From NCBI RefSeq assembly GCF_000225505.1, contig NZ_BACI01000067.1, positions 47,840 to 111,839 on the forward strand: a DNA stretch of 64,000 nt. The letters run 5' to 3'. Of the stretch, positions 1-8,562 are shown piece by piece (within the stretch, counting starts at the first letter, position 1; every line of letters starts with the position of its first letter). Origin of the DNA: Gordonia alkanivorans NBRC 16433. GTDB taxonomy: Bacteria > Actinomycetota > Actinomycetes > Mycobacteriales > Mycobacteriaceae. Both the position numbers and the translations under genes were made by a program. The notes under the pieces are model-generated. The model ran no database searches. It had not been told where the DNA came from and saw only the letters and a list, made by a program, of their open reading frames with translations.

Positions 1-179
1 GAGCCCTCCCAGTGCGTGCGCACCGCTTCGGTCGCGGCTGTCGATCCACGGCGTGCGGCGTCGACAGCATCCGCTGCGGCACGGATCGTCTCCGCCGGAT
101 TGCCCGGCGCGAGGACGCCGGTGCCCAGCGCGGCGACGAGCTGTCGTAGGGGTTCGGCGAACATCGCGGCGTCGAGCAT
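1..179 (-). CDS. Partial CDS, WXG-like N-terminus (type VII secretion-linked?)
   Basis: Only the first 59 or so codons are in the window; the gene runs off the left edge. The N-terminus (MLDAAMFAEPLRQLVAAL...) looks helical and reaches THWEG, which resembles the W-x-G turn of ESX substrates. Its ATG overlaps the stop of the gene at 179-469 as ATGA, so the two are probably translationally coupled. In related actinobacteria such a short ESX-like gene is often followed by a larger secreted or cell-wall protein. Nothing of the main domain is visible, so the function is left open. Confidence 0.55.
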   Translation of the reverse strand, partial: MLDAAMFAEPLRQLVAALGTGVLAPGNPAETIRAAADAVDAARRGSTAATEAVRTHWEG

Positions 180-469
180 CAGAGGGTGAACCCCCGGTCG
201 GCGGCCGCGCAGTCGCAGGCGAGGTAGGTCTCGTCGGCGCGGCGGGTGGCCGACGCGACCTGTTCCTGCCGCGCCGCCGTCGTCTCGAGGTTGCTCCGGT
301 GGACCCGAAGGAACTCGACCACCGCGGCGAGGAACTCCGCGCCGATGATCCCGAACGTGATCGCGAGGTCGACCAGAGCCGCCTCGTCGGTGCGGGCCTG
401 ATCGCCGACCAGCACGCTCCCGGCGCGGTGCGTCGACGAGAATTCCTGCAGCGCCGGTGATTTCGTCAT
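179..469 (-). CDS. EspC-like / DUF2580-type ESX-associated small protein
   Basis: A 96-residue protein when begun at the ATG at 469; an in-frame ATG at 538 would add 23 residues of low-complexity sequence. The central part (TFGIIGAEFLAAVVEFLRVH) and the following Ala-rich helix with A-x(n)-Y-x3-D spacing resemble EspC/DUF2580 proteins, small helical partners or substrates of type VII secretion. It overlaps the following gene by ATGA. No clear ribosome binding site separates the two possible starts. Family assignment is by overall pattern and remains moderate. Confidence 0.55.
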   Translation of the reverse strand: MTKSPALQEFSSTHRAGSVLVGDQARTDEAALVDLAITFGIIGAEFLAAVVEFLRVHRSNLETTAARQEQVASATRRADETYLACDCAAADRGFTL

Positions 470-644
470 CAGGACGGTTTCCCGGGCATTCCCGGGAGGG
501 GGGAGGATGGCGGATGGGGCCGTGGATCGCGGGCTCATGGGTTTCTGACGCGGCGGGCGTCGGTTCGGTTCCATCGGGTGCGATCGAACCTCGTCGGCGG
601 CGTTGCGCGATACCTCAATGCGCACGTGGGTGAGGCACAGGAAA

Positions 645-650
645 TAGTCT
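645..650 (+). promoter_or_regulatory. -10 box of upp (leaderless)
   Basis: TAGTCT matches the actinobacterial TANNNT -10 element and lies 7 bases before the upp ATG. The predicted transcript would begin at or next to the start codon. No Shine-Dalgarno sequence is seen. Confidence 0.5.
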
Positions 651-657
651 GGTCGGC

Positions 658-1281
658 ATGGAACGCCTGATCGTCGACCATCCTCTCGCCGCCGCTCGTC
701 TGACGACGATGCGAGACGAGACCACCGACAACGCCGGATTCCGTGCGGCACTCTCGGATCTCACCCAGATGCTGATCTACGAGGCTCTGGCGGCCGCGCC
801 CCGTGCCGACCTCGAGATCAAGACGCCACTGGTCCCGCACACCGGATCACGGCTGGCGAAGCCGCCGCTGCTGGTCCCGGTCCTGCGTGCGGGCCTCGGG
901 ATGGTCGAGCAGGCGCATGCGATGGTGCCCGAGTCCCGGGTCGGTTTCGTGGGCATCGCCCGCGACGAGGAGACCGCCCAGCCGGTGCCGTATCTCGAGT
1001 CCCTGCCCGAGGACCTCTCCGGGCTGCCCGTCTTCGTCCTCGACCCGATGCTCGCGACCGGCGGGTCGATGCTGCACACGATCGAACTGCTCGTCGCGCG
1101 CAACGCCACCGACATCACCGCGGTCTGCGTCGTCGCGGCACCCCAGGGTGTGGAGTTGCTCGAGAAGTCGGGCCATCCGTGCCGTCTCGTCGTGGCCGCG
1201 ATCGACGAGGGCCTCGACGACGTCAACTACATCGTGCCGGGACTCGGCGACGCCGGCGACCGTCAGTTCGGCCCGCGCTGA
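658..1281 (+). CDS. upp: Uracil phosphoribosyltransferase
   Basis: Converts uracil and PRPP to UMP in pyrimidine salvage; cytosolic. The protein has 207 residues, the usual length. The PRPP-binding loop reads [12 protein letters not shown] at residues 127-138, and the uracil-binding C-terminus reads [12 protein letters not shown]. The ATG at 658 is supported by a TANNNT box 7 bases upstream, indicating leaderless initiation. It is followed by a convergent gene 30 bases away. Its proximity to the purine phosphorylase gene matches mycobacterial gene order. Confidence 0.95.
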   Translation: MERLIVDHPLAAARLTTMRDETTDNAGFRAALSDLTQMLIYEALAAAPRADLEIKTPLVPHTGSRLAKPPLLVPVLRAGLGMVEQAHAMVPESRVGFVGIARDEETAQPVPYLESLPEDLSGLPVFVLDPMLATGGSMLHTIELLVARNATDITAVCVVAAPQGVELLEKSGHPCRLVVAAIDEGLDDVNYIVPGLGDAGDRQFGPR

Positions 1282-1311
1282 CGGAGATCCGGGCCGGCCG
1301 GTCGTGATCGG

Positions 1312-1995
1312 TCAGCCGGGTGACGACCAGTAGGCGAGCATCGGTTCGTTCGCCAGAACCGAACCGCCCTCCACGATGGTGAGACTCGACGGGGACACCA
1401 GGTAGCGGACGGCTCCGTTGCGTGCCTCGAAGGTGTTGCCGACACGGGTCGGGAACTGCAGCTCGATGCCACCCTCGGGTGCCTGCCCCTTGTAGTACCA
1501 GCGACCCGTCTGGTTGCCGACCTGGCAGATGACCACGCGCGACCGGGAAGTCTGACCGATCGCGACCGCCGGGTCGTCGGCGGCGTTGCAGCGCGGGCCG
1601 GTCACGAATCCCTGCCAATCGGCGCCCGCCACGGGCGGGGCGGGACGGTTCGTCGGCGGCGACGGCGTGGTTGTGATGGTGGTCTGGGTCGTCGGCGGGG
1701 ACTGGGTGACCGTGCTCGTGACCGTCGGGAGCTCCGAGGTCGTGGAACTCGCGGCGACCTCGTCGGACGATTCCTCGTCGGCAGGTATCAGCAGGAATGC
1801 GGCCAGCACGCCCGCGACCACCAGCAGGATGCCGGCGCCGATGGCCACGAGGACCGCGGGTGATGTCCACGGCGAACGCGGCGGTGGGGGCGGCGGACCC
1901 TGCGGATGGCCACCCGGCCCGTAGGCGCCCGGGTACCCGCCGGGCGGGTACCCGCCGGGCGGGTAACCGCCGGAACCGTCGGGTGGGTAGGTCAT
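1312..1995 (-). CDS. Membrane-anchored Pro/Gly-rich protein, extracellular C-terminal domain
   Basis: 227 residues. The N-terminus is a cytoplasmic Pro-Gly-Tyr repeat (three YPPGG-type units encoded by a short tandem repeat near 1930-1980), followed by one membrane segment at about residues 47-69, a Thr/Ser/Pro-rich linker, and a globular C-terminal domain of about 100 residues with two cysteines (PRCNAAD and VICQVG). This plan is typical of actinobacterial one-pass envelope proteins. The ATG at 1995 has a good GAGGAG ribosome binding site. I do not recognise the C-terminal domain and give no function. Confidence 0.75.
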   Translation of the reverse strand: MTYPPDGSGGYPPGGYPPGGYPGAYGPGGHPQGPPPPPPRSPWTSPAVLVAIGAGILLVVAGVLAAFLLIPADEESSDEVAASSTTSELPTVTSTVTQSPPTTQTTITTTPSPPTNRPAPPVAGADWQGFVTGPRCNAADDPAVAIGQTSRSRVVICQVGNQTGRWYYKGQAPEGGIELQFPTRVGNTFEARNGAVRYLVSPSSLTIVEGGSVLANEPMLAYWSSPG

Positions 1996-2053
1996 GGTGC
2001 TCCTCGAGTTCTGTCGGGACTCGTCGGGGGAGGAATCGCCGCCGGGATCGGTT

Positions 2054-2857
2054 CTACAGCTCGCCGATGATCTGGGCGAGCAGTTCGCCCATACGCGTCG
2101 CCGATGTACGCCCGACCTCGAGTACCTCGGCGTGACTGAGGTGTTCACCGGTCATCCCGGCGGCCAGGTTGGTCACCAGCGAGACCCCGAGGACCTCGAG
2201 TCCCGCGGCCCGGGCGGCGATGGTCTCGTGCACCGTGGACATGCCGACCAGGTCGGCGCCCAGCGTGCGCAGCATGCGGATCTCGGCGGGGGTCTCGTAA
2301 TGCGGTCCGGGCAGGCCGGCGTAAACACCCTCGGCGAGCGCCGGGTCCACGCGGCGGGCGATCCCGCGCAGCCGCGGGGAGTAGGCGTCCACGAGGTCGA
2401 CGAACTGCGCGCCGACCAGCGGGGAACGCGCGGTCAGGTTGAGATGGTCGGAGAGGAGCACCGGCTGACCCACCGACATGTCCTCGCGCAGACCACCGGC
2501 GGCGTTGGTGAGCACGACCGTGTGGACGCCGGCGGCCGCCGCGGTACGCACCGGATGCACGACCCGCGCGAGGTCGTGACCCTCGTAGGCGTGAATCCGG
2601 CCGAGCATCAACAGGACTCGGCGGTCACCGACCCGCACGGAATGGATCACGCCACCGTGGCCGGCAGCCTTGGGCGGGGTGAAGCCGGGGATCGAGGACA
2701 TCGGCAGCGAACGGATCGGTGCACCGAACGCGTCGGCCGCCGGGGCCCACCCGGAACCGAGGATCACGGCCACATCGTGTGCGGCGGCGTCGGTCTCGGC
2801 GGCGATGGTGGCGGCCGCGACGATGGCCGCGGCGTCGGCGTCGGCAGTGGGATCCAT
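2054..2857 (-). CDS. punA: Purine nucleoside phosphorylase
   Basis: Splits inosine and guanosine into free base and ribose-1-phosphate. The 267-residue length and motifs fit the trimeric PNP family: the phosphate-binding ILGSGW near residue 33, NAAGGL in the middle, and the base-binding Tyr/Glu region [13 protein letters not shown], followed by VGMSTVHE. It corresponds to Rv3307 (deoD/punA) by position and sequence. A TAGGGT box 6 bases before the ATG suggests a leaderless message. It is divergent from the crotonase-like gene, with 99 bases between the two starts. Confidence 0.92.
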   Translation of the reverse strand: MDPTADADAAAIVAAATIAAETDAAAHDVAVILGSGWAPAADAFGAPIRSLPMSSIPGFTPPKAAGHGGVIHSVRVGDRRVLLMLGRIHAYEGHDLARVVHPVRTAAAAGVHTVVLTNAAGGLREDMSVGQPVLLSDHLNLTARSPLVGAQFVDLVDAYSPRLRGIARRVDPALAEGVYAGLPGPHYETPAEIRMLRTLGADLVGMSTVHETIAARAAGLEVLGVSLVTNLAAGMTGEHLSHAEVLEVGRTSATRMGELLAQIIGEL

Positions 2858-2956
2858 GCGCCAACCCTAAACGGTGATCCCGACGCCGGTGCGGCACCGC
2901 GGCGTCGTGCGAGCGCCGTGCGCGGAGTGGACTCCGCGGAGCGATAAGGTCAGTTC
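2858..2956. promoter_or_regulatory. Divergent promoter region punA / crotonase-like gene
   Basis: Two back-to-back -10 boxes are visible. TAGGGT on the minus strand (2864-2869) is 6 bases from the punA ATG. TAAGGT on the plus strand (2945-2950) is 6 bases from the ATG at 2957. Both imply transcripts that start at the initiation codon. Confidence 0.5.
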
Positions 2957-3658
2957 ATGCCATATCTCAACGAGGTCGGGGAGGTCGTCGAACTCCATCT
3001 CGGGGCCAAGGGCGCCGAGCTCGACGAGTCGAACCCCGAGAACCGCTTCCGTCTGGAATGGCTCGACGAGGTGGAACGGTTGCTCGCTGAGGTGAGCGCC
3101 GACCCGAAGCGTCCAATGGTGCTGACCGCGACCGGCAAGTTCTTCACCAACGGGCTCGACACCGACCACATCTTCGCCGCGCCGGATCAGCTGCCCGCAT
3201 ACCTCGACCGGGTGCACGCGCTGTACGCCACGATCCTCACCCTCCCGGTGCCGACGGTCGCGGCCGTCAACGGGCACGCCTTCGGCGCCGGCGCCATGCT
3301 CGCCCTCTGCGCCGACCACCTGGTGATGCGTACCGAGCGCGGATTCTGGTCGCTGCCCGAGGCGGCCCTGAACATGCCGTTCACCCGCGGCATGTCGACG
3401 CTTCTGCGCACGCGACTCACCGACCGGACCGCGACCGAGGCGATGTACACCAGCCGCCGCTACGGTGCCGCCGATGCGGTCGCCGCCGGCATCGTCGACG
3501 AGGCGGTGGAGGCGGATCGACTGACCGCCCGCGCCGCCGAGATCGCCACCGCCCGTGCCGCGACGGTGGGTCCCAATCTCGCGCTGATCAAGCGGGGACT
3601 CCGCGGACCGCTGCTCGCCGACCTCGCCGTCCCGACTCCCGCCGGGGTCCTGTCGTGA
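2957..3658 (+). CDS. Enoyl-CoA hydratase/isomerase (crotonase) family protein
   Basis: A 233-residue crotonase-fold protein, slightly shorter than the usual 250-260. The oxyanion-hole segments are visible as ATGKFFTNGLD and VNGHAFGAGAMLALCADH. The usual hydratase catalytic glutamates are not obvious: the second segment reads WSLPEAALNMPF, which resembles the delta3-delta2-enoyl-CoA isomerase branch. Acts on an acyl-CoA in the cytosol; the exact substrate cannot be told. Its stop overlaps the GTG start of the amidohydrolase by four bases, so the two form an operon. Confidence 0.85.
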   Translation: MPYLNEVGEVVELHLGAKGAELDESNPENRFRLEWLDEVERLLAEVSADPKRPMVLTATGKFFTNGLDTDHIFAAPDQLPAYLDRVHALYATILTLPVPTVAAVNGHAFGAGAMLALCADHLVMRTERGFWSLPEAALNMPFTRGMSTLLRTRLTDRTATEAMYTSRRYGAADAVAAGIVDEAVEADRLTARAAEIATARAATVGPNLALIKRGLRGPLLADLAVPTPAGVLS

Positions 3659-4890
3659 CCGGTGCGCAGGCGGGCAGCCTGCCCGACGCGTCGAAGATCA
3701 TCGACGCATGGCTGGCCGCGCACGGTCCTCGGTTGATCGCCTGGCGGCGCGACCTCCACGCCCACCCCGAACTGTCCCGGCAAGAGGTGCGCACCACCGA
3801 ACTGGTGATGGCCGAGCTGTTGGCGGTGGGACTCGCCCCGCGTCGGCTCCCACTGGGCACCGGCGTCGTCTGCGACCTCGGCCCGGCCGGTGAACCGCGG
3901 ATCGGCCTGCGCGCCGACATGGACGCGCTGCCGGTCACCGAACACACCGGCCTCCCGTTCACCTCGACGGTCGAGGGCGCGTCCCACTCCTGCGGACACG
4001 ACGCCCATACCGCGATCCTGATCGGCGTGGCCAAGCTCCTGGCCTCGGCCGGACCGCTCCCGGTGGGGGTCCGGCTGATCTTCCAGGCGGCCGAGGAGGT
4101 CATGCCGGGCGGTGCGCTCGACGCCATCGAGGCCGGAGTGACCAGCGGGCTCGGACGCATCTTCGCGCTGCACTGCGATCCGCGTCTGCCCGTCGGCACC
4201 GTCGGCCTGCGGTCGGGTCCGCTGACCTCGGCGGCCGACCACATCGACCTGCAACTCCACTCCGCGGGCGGCCACACGTCCCGCCCGCACCTGACCGGCG
4301 ACCTGATCTACGCGATGGGCACCGTGATCACCGGGCTGCCCGGGGTTCTGTCGCGGCGCGTCGACCCGCGCTCGGGAACCGTGATGGTGTGGGGTGCGGC
4401 CAACGCCGGCAGCGCCGCCAACGCCATCCCGCAGGAAGGCAGGATGCGCGGCACGGTACGCACCGGCGACCACGACACCTGGGCCGCGCTCGAACCGCTG
4501 GTCCGCAGCGTCGTCGGCGAACTCCTGGCGCCGCTCGGCGTGCGCTACGACCTCTCCTACTTCCGGGGTGTGCCGCCCGTGGTCAACGACGAGATCGCCG
4601 TGGGCATGCTGGAACGCGCGGTCGCCGCGATCGGCCCCGACGCCGTCGCCGCCACCCCGCAGTCACCCGGCGGCGAGGACTTCTCCTGGTACCTCGAGCA
4701 GGTGCCGGGCGCGATGGCCCGGCTCGGCGTGTGGGACGGTTTCGGCCCGCAGGTCGATCTGCACGCACCGAACTTCGACCTCGACGAACGTGCCCTGGCG
4801 ATCGGTGTCCGCACCCTCGCGGGCGTCGTCCTCAACGCGCGCAGCGCCGCCGGCGAACCGCCGGAGCTCACGCCGCCGTTCGCGCCCTAG
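3655..4890 (+). CDS. M20-family amidohydrolase (AmiA/AmiB-like)
   Basis: 411 residues, usual length for M20D peptidase/N-acyl-amino-acid amidohydrolases. Metal-binding and catalytic signatures are RADMDALPV near residue 85, SCGHDAHTAIL near residue 112 and FQAAEEVMPGG near residue 143. A dimerisation insert lies in the middle and a second catalytic block (SPGGEDFSWYLE) near the C-terminus. It hydrolyses an amide bond of an N-acyl amino acid or peptide. It is placed like mycobacterial amiA1/amiB1 next to punA and is coupled to the preceding crotonase gene through a GTGA overlap. Confidence 0.88.
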   Translation: MTGAQAGSLPDASKIIDAWLAAHGPRLIAWRRDLHAHPELSRQEVRTTELVMAELLAVGLAPRRLPLGTGVVCDLGPAGEPRIGLRADMDALPVTEHTGLPFTSTVEGASHSCGHDAHTAILIGVAKLLASAGPLPVGVRLIFQAAEEVMPGGALDAIEAGVTSGLGRIFALHCDPRLPVGTVGLRSGPLTSAADHIDLQLHSAGGHTSRPHLTGDLIYAMGTVITGLPGVLSRRVDPRSGTVMVWGAANAGSAANAIPQEGRMRGTVRTGDHDTWAALEPLVRSVVGELLAPLGVRYDLSYFRGVPPVVNDEIAVGMLERAVAAIGPDAVAATPQSPGGEDFSWYLEQVPGAMARLGVWDGFGPQVDLHAPNFDLDERALAIGVRTLAGVVLNARSAAGEPPELTPPFAP

Positions 4891-4959
4891 GCCTCAGGGT
4901 TCGACGGGCCCCGGCCTCAGGATTCGACGGGCCCTGGCCTCAGGATTCGACGGGCCCTG
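4891..4959. repeat. Three 23-bp tandem repeats at a gene end
   Basis: Three consecutive units beginning GCCTCAGG and ending GGGCCC(T/C)G start at 4891, 4914 and 4937. The last two are identical and the first differs by two bases. The copy at 4937 contains the stop codon and last codons of the minus-strand gene at 4940, so the repeat looks like reiteration of that gene's 3' end in the convergent intergenic space. Confidence 0.85.
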
Positions 4960-5422
4960 GCCCGGGGCCGACGTTGCGCGACTCGCGCAACCGCAGGTCC
5001 TGCACGTAGTCGGCGGGGGCACCGGCGATCTCCGCCGCCTCGGCCATGACACCGAGGTAGCGGGCCGAGGGGAGACCGCCCTCGTAGGCGTCGAGCACGT
5101 AGAGCCAGGCCAGCACGGGGCCGTCGGCGGTGTCGACGCGGGCGCGGATCTTGCGGTGGATGCCGAGTTCGGAGCCCTCCCAGCGGTCGAGCAGCTCCTC
5201 GTCCTCGGTGGTCACGTCGTACAGGACGACGAAGACACGGGCGTCGGGGTCGTCACGATCCTCGGTGACCGTCGCCAGGGATCCCTCCCAGCCGATGTCG
5301 CCGCCACCGAAGGTCAGACGCCACCCGCGAAGCCATCCGGTACCCGACATCGGCGAGTGTGGCGCACGTTCCGCCATCTGCTCGGGATGCATGTTGCTTC
5401 CGTAGGCTGCGTAAATCGGCAC
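4940..5422 (-). CDS. Gamma-glutamylcyclotransferase-fold protein (AIG2/GGCT-like)
   Basis: 160 residues with the hallmark YGSNM loop at the N-terminus (residues 7-11), the acidic EGSELG segment and a C-terminal YLGVMAEAA helix region, all typical of the GGCT fold. Family members release 5-oxoproline from gamma-glutamyl compounds, but the physiological substrate here is unknown. It matches Rv3304 by position beside lpdA. The GTG at 5422 is 6 bases downstream of TAGGCT, so initiation is probably leaderless. The last residues (GPVES) and the stop lie inside the tandem repeat at 4891-4959. Confidence 0.82.
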   Translation of the reverse strand: MPIYAAYGSNMHPEQMAERAPHSPMSGTGWLRGWRLTFGGGDIGWEGSLATVTEDRDDPDARVFVVLYDVTTEDEELLDRWEGSELGIHRKIRARVDTADGPVLAWLYVLDAYEGGLPSARYLGVMAEAAEIAGAPADYVQDLRLRESRNVGPGPGPVES

Positions 5423-5752
5423 GGATGGAGCCTAGTGGGTCGGGGGCGACTCCGGAAGGCGACAGGCAGGGGTGAAGGAGTGGCGTACGACGCATGCGGG
5501 GCCACCACCTGAGTGTTGCGGAACGATCCGGACTAGGTTGGTACATGGCGCGACACCATGCGACGGTCCGCCACACCAGAGCGACGCACCACCCCGCGGG
5601 GCTCGACCCAGTCGGATCTGCCGCCGGACACCATTCGGTCGGACGCCCGCCGGTCCGGCGCCAGCCAGTTCGCCCATTCGACAACACCACCCGGGCGCGC
5701 GGTGCCCCACGAAGGCAGCCGCGACGAAACCGGTGAAGGACAGGAGTGCACA
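5423..5752 (+). promoter_or_regulatory. 330-base leader/promoter region of lpdA with a possible upstream ORF
   Basis: The region carries the promoter of the minus-strand GGCT gene and, on the plus strand, TAGGTT at 5534-5539 only 5 bases before an ATG at 5545. That ATG opens a 63-codon frame rich in His and Arg ending at 5736, 16 bases before the lpdA GTG. Third-position GC of this frame is clearly lower than in neighbouring genes, so it may be an untranslated leader or a leader peptide rather than a conserved protein. No other gene is seen here. Confidence 0.35.
5429..5434 (-). promoter_or_regulatory. -10 box of the GGCT-like gene
   Basis: TAGGCT read on the minus strand lies 6 bases before the GTG at 5422, the spacing expected for a leaderless transcript. 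Confidence 0.5.
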
Positions 5753-7156
5753 GTGACCAGGATCGTCATCATCGGCGGTGGACCAGCGGGCTATGAGGCG
5801 GCACTCGCCGCGGCCGCCTACGGCGCCGACATCACGGTGATCGATTCGGACGGCATCGGTGGGGCCTGCGTGCTGTGGGACTGTGTCCCGTCGAAGACGT
5901 TCATCGCCTCCACCGGCATCCGTACCGAGGTTCGTCGTGCCGTGGACCTCGGCATCAACCTCAAGACCGACGACACCCTGGTCACCCTCCCGCAGATCCA
6001 CCAGCGCGTGCGCGACCTCGCCTTCGCCCAGTCCGCCGACATCAAGTCGCGACTCGTGAGCGAGGGCGTCAAGCTGGTCTCCGGTACCGCCGTCCTCGAC
6101 GAGACCCAGGTCGGCCTCTCGACCCACAGTGTTCTCGCGACCCTGGCCGACGGCAGCACCCAGCGCTTCGACGGCGACGTCGTGCTCATCGCGACCGGCG
6201 CGTCGCCGCGCATCCTGCCCGACGCCCAGCCCGACGGCGAACGCATCCTCACCTGGCGCCAGCTCTACGACCTCGAGGAACTGCCCGAGCATCTCGTGGT
6301 CATCGGTTCGGGTGTCACCGGCGCCGAGTTCGTCCACGCCTACACCGAACTCGGTGTGAAGGTGACTCTGGTGTCGAGCCGCGACCGCGTCCTCCCGCAC
6401 GAGGACGAGGACGCGGCCCTGGTGCTCGAGGACGCGCTCGCCGAACGCGGCGTCGAACTCGTCAAGCACGCCCGCGCCGACAAGGTCGTCCGCGACGGCG
6501 ACACCGTCACCGCCCATCTCGCCGACGGGTCCGCGGTCACCGGTAGCCACGTGCTGATGACCGTCGGTTCGATCCCCAACACCGCGAACCTCGAACTCGA
6601 GCGGGCCGGTGTCGAGGTCGACAAGGGCGGCTACATCCAGGTGGACCGGGTGTCGCGGACCTCGGTGCCGGGCATCTACGCCGCCGGCGACTGCACCGGC
6701 CTGCTGCCGCTGGCCTCGGTGGCCGCCATGCAGGGCCGCATCGCGGTGTACCACGCACTGGGTGAGGGCGTCAGCCCCATCAAGCTGAAAACCGTTGCGT
6801 CGGCGATCTTCACGCGTCCCGAGATCGCCACCGTCGGGGTGTCGCAGAAGGCCATCGACGCCGGCGAGTACCCCGCCCGCACCGTGATGCTGCCGCTGGC
6901 GACCAACCCGCGCGCCAAGATGAGCGGTCTGCGACGCGGTTTCGTGAAGATCTTCTGCCGCCCCGCCACCGGCGTGGTCATCGGTGGTGTCGCGGTTGCC
7001 CCCAACGCCTCCGAGCTCATCCTCCCGCTCGCCCTCGCGGTGCAGAACAAACTGACGGTCGGCGATCTCGCACAGACCTTCTCGGTGTACCCGTCGCTGT
7101 CCGGGTCGATCACCGAGGCGGCGCGTCAGCTCGTCCGTCACGACGATCTGGACTGA
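5753..7156 (+). CDS. lpdA: NAD(P)H quinone reductase LpdA-type flavoprotein
   Basis: 467 residues of the FAD pyridine-nucleotide disulfide reductase family, closely similar to Rv3303c LpdA. The FAD motif GGGPAGYEAAL is at residues 8-18, the NAD(P)H motif GSGVTGAEF is mid-protein, and AAGDCTGLLPLASVA binds FAD. The active-site segment reads GGACVLWDCVPSK with Cys39 and Cys44, a C-x4-C pair. The C-terminal His-Glu dyad of lipoamide dehydrogenases is absent (VYPSLSGS), so lipoamide activity is unlikely. The GTG at 5753 follows GGACAGGAG and gives the family N-terminus MTRIVIIGG; codons upstream in frame are not conserved. Confidence 0.9.
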   Translation: MTRIVIIGGGPAGYEAALAAAAYGADITVIDSDGIGGACVLWDCVPSKTFIASTGIRTEVRRAVDLGINLKTDDTLVTLPQIHQRVRDLAFAQSADIKSRLVSEGVKLVSGTAVLDETQVGLSTHSVLATLADGSTQRFDGDVVLIATGASPRILPDAQPDGERILTWRQLYDLEELPEHLVVIGSGVTGAEFVHAYTELGVKVTLVSSRDRVLPHEDEDAALVLEDALAERGVELVKHARADKVVRDGDTVTAHLADGSAVTGSHVLMTVGSIPNTANLELERAGVEVDKGGYIQVDRVSRTSVPGIYAAGDCTGLLPLASVAAMQGRIAVYHALGEGVSPIKLKTVASAIFTRPEIATVGVSQKAIDAGEYPARTVMLPLATNPRAKMSGLRRGFVKIFCRPATGVVIGGVAVAPNASELILPLALAVQNKLTVGDLAQTFSVYPSLSGSITEAARQLVRHDDLD

Positions 7157-7239
7157 CAACCGGCGGGCCCCCTCGATCACGGTAGGGTCGTCGAGAATCC
7201 GCCCGGGACCGGGCACACCGCGACGTGGGGGGAGATGTC

Positions 7240-8562
7240 GTGACAGGACCGTTCGCCCAGAACAACCGGGGCGTGTCGAACGCCCCGTCCTTCGGCGGCG
7301 GACGCACCGACTGGGCCGGCATGGGCATCGACGAGATCATCGACACCCTCCGCACCATGAAGCCCGGCCAGGCGGCCGGTGACGTCGAGACGATCCTCAA
7401 GGCGATCGACGCGGTGCGCCGTGCGTCGGAGCGGATGGCGGCGATGTTCGGCGACGACCTGCGCGGCCTCGCCTCCGACACCGCCCTCGAGGCGGGGAAA
7501 TCGTTGTCCGACGCCATGCAGCGGAGTGTGGAGACGGCGACCGTCGTCGGTGAGGCCCTGCGCAGCGCAGTCGGGATCGTCGGTGCGACACGGGATCAAG
7601 AAGGTCGGCTGCGTGAGCTGCAGCAGCATCTCCGCGAGAATCCCGAGGACGCGCCGACGGTGCGGTTCGAGGTCGACCGGACCATGTCGGGCACGTACTC
7701 GTCCCCGATGCAACGGGTCCAGCATTCGCTTCCCGAGCCCACCGGGCCGGACGACATGGTTCGCGGAGTGGGTGGCATGTCGGCAGCCGGAGTCGGCTCG
7801 GGTTCGGGTTCCGAGGCACCCCGGGGGCAGGCCGCGAACACCGTCGACGCCGGGGACTTCGGCCGTTCCGGTGGCGGTGCGATCCCAGTCGCGACCACCG
7901 GGGCGGCTCCGGGACCGGCGGGCGGCGGACCCACCCCGGTGACTCCGGTGTCCTCGTCCTCGTCGTCGTCGGGATCGTCCGGCCGCGGGGGTGCCGACGA
8001 CCCCGACGGTCTTCTCCGCGGCGGCCGGGGCACCCCGGGAAGCGGCACGCACGGTCTCGCCGACTCCGGACGATCGGGAACCGGGAACGAATCCCGTTCC
8101 GGGGGAGCAGGTTCCGGGTCGGGATTAGGCCCAGTGCCGAGCCCGGTCGTCGGACCACTCCCGCTGTCGACGTCGGCGCCGGGTGTTGCGACGCCCACGG
8201 CGTCGACGCCGCCCGCCGCGAGCGCTGCCGCACCGCGTGCCGGGATCACACCACCGGTGGGTCCCGCCGGCGCGCCGCCGACAGGCCGCCGACCCGGGGC
8301 CGAGAACGACGACCAGCACAAAGCCGCACCCTATCTGCACAATCGTGAGCACGGCGCGGAGATCGTCGGCGATCTGCCGCTCGTCGGGCCGCCGGTCATC
8401 GGCGACTGGATTCCCCGCCCGGCCTCGCCCCTGTCCGAGACCCCGGCTTTCCGGCCGACGCCGGGGGAGGTGCTCACCCCGTCGGATCGTTCGCCGGGCA
8501 CCTCCGACACGCGCACCGACGGCGACGAATCGTCGCCGAACACGCGGGGCCGGACATGCTGA
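7240..8562 (+). CDS. Large WXG/PPE-like ESX-associated protein with low-complexity linker
   Basis: 440 residues. The first 130 or so are helical (WAGMGIDEIIDTL..., GDDLRGLASDTALEAG) and resemble the N-terminal domains of type VII secreted proteins. A long Gly/Ser/Pro-rich linker follows, including an eight-serine run. The C-terminal block (KAAPYLHNREHGAEIVGDLP) resembles a short conserved tail found in actinobacterial ESX-linked proteins. The GTG at 7240 has a GGGGGGAG ribosome binding site 6 bases upstream, preferred over the GTG at 7225. Its 3' end overlaps the next gene by 7 bases. Confidence 0.6.
   Translation: MTGPFAQNNRGVSNAPSFGGGRTDWAGMGIDEIIDTLRTMKPGQAAGDVETILKAIDAVRRASERMAAMFGDDLRGLASDTALEAGKSLSDAMQRSVETATVVGEALRSAVGIVGATRDQEGRLRELQQHLRENPEDAPTVRFEVDRTMSGTYSSPMQRVQHSLPEPTGPDDMVRGVGGMSAAGVGSGSGSEAPRGQAANTVDAGDFGRSGGGAIPVATTGAAPGPAGGGPTPVTPVSSSSSSSGSSGRGGADDPDGLLRGGRGTPGSGTHGLADSGRSGTGNESRSGGAGSGSGLGPVPSPVVGPLPLSTSAPGVATPTASTPPAASAAAPRAGITPPVGPAGAPPTGRRPGAENDDQHKAAPYLHNREHGAEIVGDLPLVGPPVIGDWIPRPASPLSETPAFRPTPGEVLTPSDRSPGTSDTRTDGDESSPNTRGRTC

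Noticed and set aside
5429..5752. tRNA or other structured RNA in the lpdA leader
   Set aside because: No cloverleaf, T-loop GTTCRAAT-type sequence or riboswitch core is visible.
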